Of a DNA stretch of 31,740 nt, positions 30,039 to 31,740 are shown piece after piece. A model generated the notes under the pieces. It had not been told where the DNA came from and made no database searches. It saw only the letters and a list, made by a program, of their open reading frames with translations. The position numbers and the translations under genes are program-made. The stretch covers positions 1 through 31,740 of the forward strand of contig NZ_JBAKHX010000088.1 in NCBI RefSeq assembly GCF_036906915.1. The letters are read 5' to 3'. Within the stretch, counting starts at the first letter, position 1, and each line of letters opens with the position of its first letter. The stretch comes from Phytohabitans sp036906915 (GTDB lineage Bacteria; Actinomycetota; Actinomycetes; Mycobacteriales; Micromonosporaceae).

Positions 30039-30980
30039 TCAGGGGAGCGTGATTTCGGCCAGCACGGCCCGGTGGTCGCTGCCGGGCACCGGATACACCC
30101 ACACCCCGCGAACGCCAGCGCGGCGATCGACGAGGACGTGGTCGATCGTGACCGGCGGTATCCAGTCGCCGTCGTACGGCCCCCACGTACCCGTCAGACC
30201 CGCCCCGACGGCGTCGGCGGCGTCCCGGTAGCCGGAGGCCAGCAGATGACGCAGCGGGGCATGGTCCAACGTGGCGTTGAAGTCCCCGGCCAGTATCCGC
30301 AGTGGACCGTCCGGTGTGGCCTTCGGCTGGTTGGCCAGGTCGGTGCGCCACGGGCCGACCATCGCCAGCGAGTACGGCGCCGCGGGGTGCACCGATTCCA
30401 CGATCGGGTGCGCGGTGCCGGGAATCTGGATCGTGCCGTACGCCTGGGTGAAACCGCCCTCGTTGCGCCGCACGCCGGTGCCGGTCAATGGATGGCGCGA
30501 GTACAGGCCGGACCCCTCGGTGCCGACGACCGGGTTGAGGCGCCGGTGCGGCATCAACTCGGCCAGCCCGTGCTGGTCGAGCTCGGCTGCCGCGTCGGGC
30601 GTGAACTCCTGTACCGCCAGCACATCCACGGCGCGCTCCCGGACGATCGCCACCAGCGCGGGGATGTCGGCTTCGCCGGCGAGCAGGTTGGCGGTGAGCA
30701 CCCGCAGCACCGGTCCGTTCGTGCCGTCCGAAGCGCCTATCGCGCGGGGCACCACCACGCCGAGCAGCGCCGCCGCGGCGACCGCCGCCACGCTCGCCAG
30801 CCTCCAGCGCCGCAGGGCAAGGGCGAGCGCCACTGGTAACAAACTCCAGCCGGCTACGTACGGTGTGAAGGCGAGCAGTTGGACCAGCGGGCCGCGCTCC
30901 AGCCCGAACAGCCGCACCACCGCCCACAGCAGCCCCGGCATCGCCAGCGCCCAACAGGCGACGTTCGACACTCGAGCCAC
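30039..30980 (-). CDS. Endonuclease/exonuclease/phosphatase (EEP) family membrane protein
   Basis: 313 residues. Three hydrophobic segments near the N-terminus (about 6-24, 32-55, 62-80) anchor an extracellular EEP domain. Catalytic motifs are present: LRVLTANLLAGEAD (Asn), VLAVQEFTPD (Glu), the SRHPL region, HPAAPY, the central LAGDFNATLDH, and the closing PVPGSDHRAVLAEI with the catalytic His. This fits the YafD/EEP group; targets may be phospholipids or nucleic acids, but the substrate is unknown. Start is GTG at 30980. The upstream lipoprotein gene ends 9 bp earlier, so they may be co-transcribed. Confidence 0.9.
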   Translation of the reverse strand: MARVSNVACWALAMPGLLWAVVRLFGLERGPLVQLLAFTPYVAGWSLLPVALALALRRWRLASVAAVAAAALLGVVVPRAIGASDGTNGPVLRVLTANLLAGEADIPALVAIVRERAVDVLAVQEFTPDAAAELDQHGLAELMPHRRLNPVVGTEGSGLYSRHPLTGTGVRRNEGGFTQAYGTIQIPGTAHPIVESVHPAAPYSLAMVGPWRTDLANQPKATPDGPLRILAGDFNATLDHAPLRHLLASGYRDAADAVGAGLTGTWGPYDGDWIPPVTIDHVLVDRRAGVRGVWVYPVPGSDHRAVLAEITLP

Positions 30981-30989
30981 CGCGTGACC

Positions 30990-31466
30990 TCAGCTGTCCC
31001 TGAGCGTGAAGTAGACCAGGGCGTTGTCGGGCGACAGGTAAATCTCGCTCCCGCTGGCCGGGGTGTCATGCGCCTTGGCGTAGCCCTCGCTGTGCAGCCA
31101 CTGGGCGTCCGCCGGCACCAACGACTGGAGTGCCGGCCACATCTTCGCCGGGGACGTCGCCGTCCATTCGTACGCTTTCAAAAGCGCCTGAGCCTCGTCG
31201 GCCCGCATCCGCGCGACGCCCTGGTAATGCCAGTCCGTCGGGCCCGGCGCGCGGGAGCACGGGTTGCCGCGGGCGCGCGTCTGCCAGTGGACCTCGACGT
31301 ACTGCCCGATGCCGGGGACGTCCTCCTCGGTCCACCGGTGGTCGGTGTGCACCTCGGCCTCCGCGTCGGCCACGTCGTCGGCGCAGCTGTCGAAGCCGCA
31401 GGCGGTCGCGCCGACCGCGAGCAGCAACGCCTGGACGACTGCCGCGCCCCGTAACCGGCCGATCAT
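30990..31466 (-). CDS. Small lipoprotein of unknown function
   Basis: 158 residues. The signal peptide ALLLAVGATAC ends in a lipobox Cys, followed by GFDSCADDVADAEAE. The mature part has several Trp residues, two further Cys (SCADD and NPCSR) that could pair, and a YEWTATSPAKMW segment. I do not recognise a domain; conserved-looking YQGVARMRADEAQALL and NALVYFTLRD segments suggest a compact alpha/beta fold. Start ATG at 31466. It precedes the EEP gene by 9 bp. Confidence 0.75.
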   Translation of the reverse strand: MIGRLRGAAVVQALLLAVGATACGFDSCADDVADAEAEVHTDHRWTEEDVPGIGQYVEVHWQTRARGNPCSRAPGPTDWHYQGVARMRADEAQALLKAYEWTATSPAKMWPALQSLVPADAQWLHSEGYAKAHDTPASGSEIYLSPDNALVYFTLRDS

Positions 31467-31490
31467 CGGAACACTCTAACGGCGAGCGGC

Positions 31491-31662
31491 AAATGCGATG
31501 ACGGCGTCGACCCGTCGCTCTACGGCGGCTCGGTGTTCGCGCCGTTCCTGCCCAGGCTGAAGCTGTGCCAGGCGTTCTACGTCTAGGCGGTACGCCCGCT
31601 GCTGGATGAGGCGTTCCCGCGGCTGCGGCACGCGGCGGCGCGGGCCGAGCGCGCGGGCCTCG
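31491..31662 (+). pseudogene. DUF4037-type protein remnant with in-frame stop
   Basis: The plus strand reads DPSLYGGSVFAPFLPRLKL, then CQAFYV, then TAG (31584-31586), then AVRPLLDEAFPRLRHAAARA in the same frame. Intact actinobacterial DUF4037 proteins, as I recall them, have FxPGLxLxxxFYxEAVRPLLDxxFPGLxHxAA, so the TAG replaces a conserved Glu codon (GAG to TAG). Similarity stops where repeat copy 5 begins (31663). So this is a dead 5' fragment, broken by a nonsense change and by loss of all following sequence. Confidence 0.65.
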
Positions 31663-31740
31663 CCGATCAAGGGCGATCGCATCGATCAAGGGCAAACGCA
31701 CGCGGAAAAGAGATCGAACCACGTGCATTCGCCCTTGATC
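31663..31740 (-). repeat. Oriented palindromic repeat, copy 5 (runs to the window end)
   Basis: The half-arm CGATCAAGGGCGATCGCAT (31664-31682) is followed by the arm pair 31683-31705 and 31719-31740 around AAAAGAGATCGAA. The orientation equals copy 2. Three arm positions are not Watson-Crick pairs; all are G.U on the minus strand. The right arm is cut by the window edge after GATC. Confidence 0.92.

Noticed and set aside
4481..31740. CRISPR array
   Set aside because: The repeats are several kilobases apart with genes between, not regularly spaced, and no cas genes are present.

Overview
The window is typical of a high-GC actinobacterium. About 70% of bases are G or C, third codon positions are strongly G/C, GTG starts are common, several starts look leaderless, and IdeR/DtxR iron boxes are present. 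Gene content (CebR-type operator before a GH9 cellulase, WYL and GntR regulators, a DUF4037 remnant, a DM13 protein) fits Micromonosporaceae (Actinoplanes/Micromonospora/Dactylosporangium type) best. That placement is inference, not the result of a search.

Layout. 1-4558: an iron-controlled divergent locus, with a ferric-iron ABC transporter (binding lipoprotein plus truncated permease) on the minus strand and an adenylation/carrier/membrane-acyltransferase fusion on the plus strand. 4596-8939: a secreted GH9 cellulase with a CebR-like operator, then a convergent pair encoding a DUF488 protein and a pterin-dehydratase/VOC fusion. 9090-11762: a gutted GNAT remnant and a two-gene operon (FAH-family dehydratase and aldehyde dehydrogenase) fitting the end of a non-phosphorylative sugar-acid pathway. 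11944-14870: a voltage-gated-type ion channel, an aldo/keto reductase and a MOSC protein. 14948-18899: a complete siderophore ABC importer behind a near-perfect iron box. 19101-21646: a WYL regulator, a pentapeptide/DinB protein and an alpha/beta hydrolase. 21720-22573: a compact array of six tRNA genes, some of odd structure, with its own promoter, preceded by a short separately terminated transcription unit. 22583-25138: a truncated cyclase-like gene, a DM13 protein, a GntR/VOC divergent pair around a perfect palindrome, and a Rossmann-protein remnant. 25162-31466: a cyclopropane-fatty-acid-synthase-type enzyme, a kelch lipoprotein with a LysR regulator, a cyclase-family hydrolase with a small membrane protein, an EEP-family protein and a lipoprotein. 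31491-31740: a broken DUF4037 gene abutting a repeat.

The most unusual structure outside the genes is a family of about 80-bp oriented palindromic repeats, present five times (4481, 9429, 11822, 18973, 31663). Each copy has two arms around a conserved 13-15-base loop plus a third half-arm on one side. Three of the four copies whose neighbours are visible lie at gene 3' ends in sense orientation, and arm mismatches are mostly G.U-compatible on one strand only. This suggests an element that acts, or once acted, as RNA. The second is the tRNA array at 21720-22194, which includes two leucine-anticodon tRNAs lacking the long variable arm. The third is the iron-regulated single-chain adenylation-carrier-acyltransferase protein, which resembles a fused Dlt-type aminoacylation/acylation machine.
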